14,328 nt of DNA. Origin: Deltaproteobacteria bacterium. GTDB taxonomy: Bacteria; Desulfobacterota; Desulfarculia; Adiutricales; Adiutricaceae. Positions within the stretch are counted from its first letter, which is position 1; each line of letters begins with the position of its first letter. Positions 12,132-14,328 of this stretch are shown here, in pieces. A model generated the notes under the pieces. That model was not told the origin of the DNA and ran no database searches. It saw only the letters and a list, made by a program, of their open reading frames with translations. The stretch lies in the NCBI GenBank assembly GCA_031278835.1, contig JAITJP010000176.1, forward strand, positions 1-14,328, in the 5' to 3' direction. The position numbers were made by a program, and so were the translations under genes.

Positions 12132-13721
12132 ATGGACCTTATTTCACCACAATCGCCCACTTTACTTAAAAATTTAGACTATCTCTCTGAAATCAATCAC
12201 CCCCTGGCCGAATATCTGACCACTTATCCCCACTTAGAGGGCCTGGAACTTATCAGGGCCCAGGACGGCTCACCGGTCCTGGTGGTTGACGGGGCTTCCC
12301 AGGACTCCCGCCTGGCCCCCCAAGACCAAGCCCAAAAACTTCTGGCCCAAGCCCTAAATTCTAAGCCCGAGCTTGAGGACTTTTGGCTTTTTGGTCTAGG
12401 CAGCCCCATAACCCTGAGCCTAGCCAGAGAGCTCCTGCCGGGCCTAAGCGTCTACGAGCCCGATCCCCGGATTATCCTGGCCAACTTTTGCTTGTTTGAC
12501 CTAATCGATGACCTAAAAACTCAAAAGCTCAAAATACTTAGCCCATTTGACAAAGCCGCCGGGCGAATAACTCCAAAGCCCATTAAACTCATCACCCACC
12601 AGCCCTCCAAAAGGCGCGATTTGGCCGCCTGGACCGGCCTGGTTGGCTTACTGGATCAAAAAAAACTAGCCAGCCTCAGAATCCTAATCACCCCACCTTA
12701 CTTTGGCGGCTCCGCGCCCATGGCCAAGTCCATCCACCGGGCGGCCACGGCCCTGGGCCTTCATGCCCATCTGCACCACTGGTCCGAAAAACTAAGCCAA
12801 GAAGCCCTAAACCTACGGGTCCAGGGCCAGAAAAGCTCCTTTGATCTCCTAGCCGCTTCGGCCCATGAGCTCATCGAGGCCGCCCAGGAATTCCAGCCCA
12901 GCTTGATTTTTAACTTGGCCCAAGCCCCCCTGGAGGTCAAGGGCCTGGCCCGGCTTCGCTCGGAAGTCAAAGGGGCCCTTTTGGCCTTTTGGTTTGTTGA
13001 GGACTATTTTCGTTTTCAATACGTCAAAGAGATCGCCCCGGCCTATGATCTGTTTTTTCACATCCAAGGCGACTTACTAAGTAGCCCCATCCGGCGCTGG
13101 GGCCTAAATAACGCCCACTATCTGCCGGCCGCCGCTGACCATCAAAGCCCTTGGCCGCCTGATTTGTCCTTATATTCAGCTTATAAAGCCACCCTCTCGG
13201 CCCACGGGGCCGGTTACCCCAACCGCCAGGCCATCCTAAGCCATCTGGCCCAAAACTTTTGGCCCCAAACCGGCCTAGCCCTCTCGGAATTTAAGATCTT
13301 TGGCTCGGGCTACCAAAACTCAGACCCGGCCCTTAAAGCCCACTTATTTGAAAACGGCCGTAGACTTACCACTTCCGAGTGTTCCCTGGCCTACGCCCTG
13401 GGCCAAATAAACTTAAACATCCACTCCGGCCAGGGCTCAGCCTTTGACCAAGCCAGCGCCTTCGTTAACCCCAGGACCTTTGAACTGGCCCTGCGCTCTT
13501 CCCTACAAATCGTTGACAATAGGCTTCTACTGCCAGATCTTTTTAGCCCAGATGAACTAGAAATAGTTAATGATCCCCAAGAAATCCCCTCAGCCATCAC
13601 CAAACACCTGGCCCAGCCAGAACTTGGCTTGCGCATGGGCCAAAAGGCCCGCCAAAGGGTCCTAAATGACCACCTCTACACTCACCGTCTCCAAAGCATC
13701 CTAGAAACCCTTAATTTATGA
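12132..13721 (+). CDS. CgeB-like glycosyltransferase with DUF3880-type middle domain
   Basis: A 529-residue protein. The C-terminal part carries the glycosyltransferase family 1-like CgeB signature: IFGSGYQ, INLNIHSG, FVNPRTFELAL (444-454), QIVDNR, a PDLFSPDE loop and a closing QRVLNDHLYTHRL. The middle section from about residue 182 (LRILITPPYFGG) through FNLAQAP and FWFVEDYFRF resembles the DUF3880 partner domain. The first 175 residues contain FWLFGLGSPITLSLAREL and VYEPDP, which resemble a Rossmann-type GxG segment followed by an acidic strand end as in MptE/DUF115-like modules; this part is uncertain. The likely role is transfer of a sugar to a surface or flagellar acceptor. There is no signal peptide or membrane segment, so it is cytoplasmic. 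The ribosome binding site is weak (GAGTG, 12121-12125). It follows cobQ by 39 bp with no visible functional link. Confidence 0.8.
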   Translation: MDLISPQSPTLLKNLDYLSEINHPLAEYLTTYPHLEGLELIRAQDGSPVLVVDGASQDSRLAPQDQAQKLLAQALNSKPELEDFWLFGLGSPITLSLARELLPGLSVYEPDPRIILANFCLFDLIDDLKTQKLKILSPFDKAAGRITPKPIKLITHQPSKRRDLAAWTGLVGLLDQKKLASLRILITPPYFGGSAPMAKSIHRAATALGLHAHLHHWSEKLSQEALNLRVQGQKSSFDLLAASAHELIEAAQEFQPSLIFNLAQAPLEVKGLARLRSEVKGALLAFWFVEDYFRFQYVKEIAPAYDLFFHIQGDLLSSPIRRWGLNNAHYLPAAADHQSPWPPDLSLYSAYKATLSAHGAGYPNRQAILSHLAQNFWPQTGLALSEFKIFGSGYQNSDPALKAHLFENGRRLTTSECSLAYALGQINLNIHSGQGSAFDQASAFVNPRTFELALRSSLQIVDNRLLLPDLFSPDELEIVNDPQEIPSAITKHLAQPELGLRMGQKARQRVLNDHLYTHRLQSILETLNL

Positions 13722-13824
13722 TGAAAGTTAGCCCCCCCCTTGACCCCCCCTTGCCACCAATGGCTCGGGCCGGTCCGGGCCAAAAAGCCGCCCCCAAAAA
13801 AAATTTTTATTGGCAAAATTTTTC

Positions 13825-13852
13825 TTGACATTTATTTAATTCCTGCTACAAT
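13825..13852 (+). promoter_or_regulatory. Sigma-70 promoter of the initiator tRNA gene
   Basis: A consensus -35 TTGACA (13825-13830) and a near-consensus -10 TACAAT (13847-13852) are separated by 16 bp. The expected start is only a few bases before the tRNA 5' end at 13864. Confidence 0.85.
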
Positions 13853-13863
13853 CAATTTTGCGT

Positions 13864-13940
<77 letters not shown>

Positions 13941-13986
13941 ATAAATTTAATATTTTCCGATTGTTATAATAAGCGATATTGGCTCC

Positions 13987-14028
13987 AACTAAAAACCTCT
14001 TGATTTTCAAGGGGTTTTTTAGTTTTTA
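13987..14028 (+). terminator. Terminator after the initiator tRNA
   Basis: An A/T-flanked hairpin: AACTAAAAACC, then CTTGA, pairs back with TCAAG, GG and TTTTTTAGTT around TTT, with one G-U pair and a one-base bulge. It ends in a T-rich run (14022-14027). It lies about 47 bp after the tRNA. Confidence 0.75.
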
Positions 14029-14048
14029 ACTAAATGATCCAGCCCTAG

Positions 14049-14083
14049 CCCAGAAAATCCTTGTTTTTACGGGATTTTCTGGG
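14049..14083 (+). terminator. Second terminator-like hairpin after the tRNA
   Basis: CCCAGAAAATCC (14049-14060) pairs perfectly over 12 bp with GGATTTTCTGGG (14072-14083). The following TTTCGCTTT is only a weak T-run. It may back up the first terminator or insulate the next gene. Confidence 0.55.
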
Positions 14084-14221
14084 TTTCGCTTTGGATAATT
14101 CGCTCAGCTCGGCTGGAAAAAAAAGCCTTAACGACTATTTGATAAATTAGGCTCATTAGTTCACTAAAATAGATGGTTTTGGCTTTTATCTAGGTAATAT
14201 TTTAACCACGGGGGCAGAAAA

Positions 14222-14328
14222 ATGATAAAAATGATATTGTCTCTACTAATAGCTAGTCTGGTTTTCCTGGGCTCCCGGGCTGGGGCTCAAATGGTCTGTG
14301 ACGAGCAATGCCTCAGTCAAGAAGCCGG
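14222..14328 (+). CDS. Secreted protein of unknown function, N-terminus only
   Basis: The first 35 codons are present before the window ends. The product starts MIKMILSLLIASLVFLGS and continues RAGAQMVCDEQCLSQEA. It has a lysine, a hydrophobic core and an AGA-Q site fitting signal peptidase I cleavage, so it is probably exported to the periplasm. The mature end contains C-x3-C (VCDEQC), which could form a disulfide or bind metal; it is not a haem-binding CxxCH. GGGGG (14210-14214) is a plausible ribosome binding site for the ATG at 14222; an in-frame ATG at 14231 is the alternative. The family cannot be named from this much. Confidence 0.7.
   Translation, partial: MIKMILSLLIASLVFLGSRAGAQMVCDEQCLSQEA

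Noticed and set aside
13733..13756. Repeated C-tracts (CCCCCCCTTG twice)
   Set aside because: Two short low-complexity copies; more likely sequence bias than a functional repeat.
13721..13828. A 35-codon frame starting with TGATG overlap at the end of the glycosyltransferase gene
   Set aside because: It is proline- and lysine-rich, driven by C- and A-tracts, has no ribosome binding site, and runs into the tRNA promoter.

Overview
The window looks like a chromosomal stretch from a Gram-negative bacterium. The best guess is a member of the Desulfobacterota (former Deltaproteobacteria). That guess rests on the style of the RpoZ and HU proteins, an XPD-like DinG helicase, a PA2779-family protein, a PflX-like radical SAM protein and a CgeB-type glycosyltransferase. 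It is an inference from protein resemblance, not a search result. Coding regions are GC-rich and full of GGCC. The gaps between genes are long, AT-rich and total about 28% of the window. No insertion sequence, phage gene, CRISPR array or toxin-antitoxin pair was seen.

Layout from left to right. A truncated transaldolase (minus strand) runs off the left edge. An 866-bp gap with several hairpins and a good promoter leads to a small secreted or membrane PA2779-family protein (plus), which ends in a strong hairpin. A DinG/XPD-type iron-sulfur helicase (plus) meets a PflX-like radical SAM gene (minus). Behind that gene, also on minus, is lon, with 227 bp between them that hold nested hairpins and a textbook intrinsic terminator placed directly before the radical SAM ribosome binding site. 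A 1.25-kb gap between the divergent lon and hup genes carries three 39-42-bp tandem repeats next to lon, an orphan bidirectional terminator, and two hairpins in the hup leader. Next come HU and the RNA polymerase omega subunit (rpoZ), the latter behind a clear sigma-70 promoter and a hairpin-rich leader of about 280 nt. After the rpoZ terminator, another AT-rich gap contains phased direct repeats and an operator-like inverted repeat over a -35 box. These precede a 49-residue gene that lines up with the TatA/TatE N-terminus. Cobyric acid synthase (cobQ) and a CgeB-like glycosyltransferase follow as a probable pair. The right end has an initiator tRNA with its own promoter and two terminator hairpins, then the first 35 codons of a secreted protein.

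Most proteins here are housekeeping: central carbon metabolism, DNA repair, proteolysis, nucleoid structure, transcription, cobamide synthesis, surface glycosylation and translation initiation. They do not form one pathway. The interest lies in the non-coding DNA. Two genes (radical SAM and rpoZ) have a terminator-like hairpin pressed against their start, which suggests attenuation or processed leader RNAs. One small gene appears to be an unannotated, stand-alone TatA-like component with a regulated-looking promoter. The initiator tRNA has a U1-U72 mismatch instead of the usual C1-A72.
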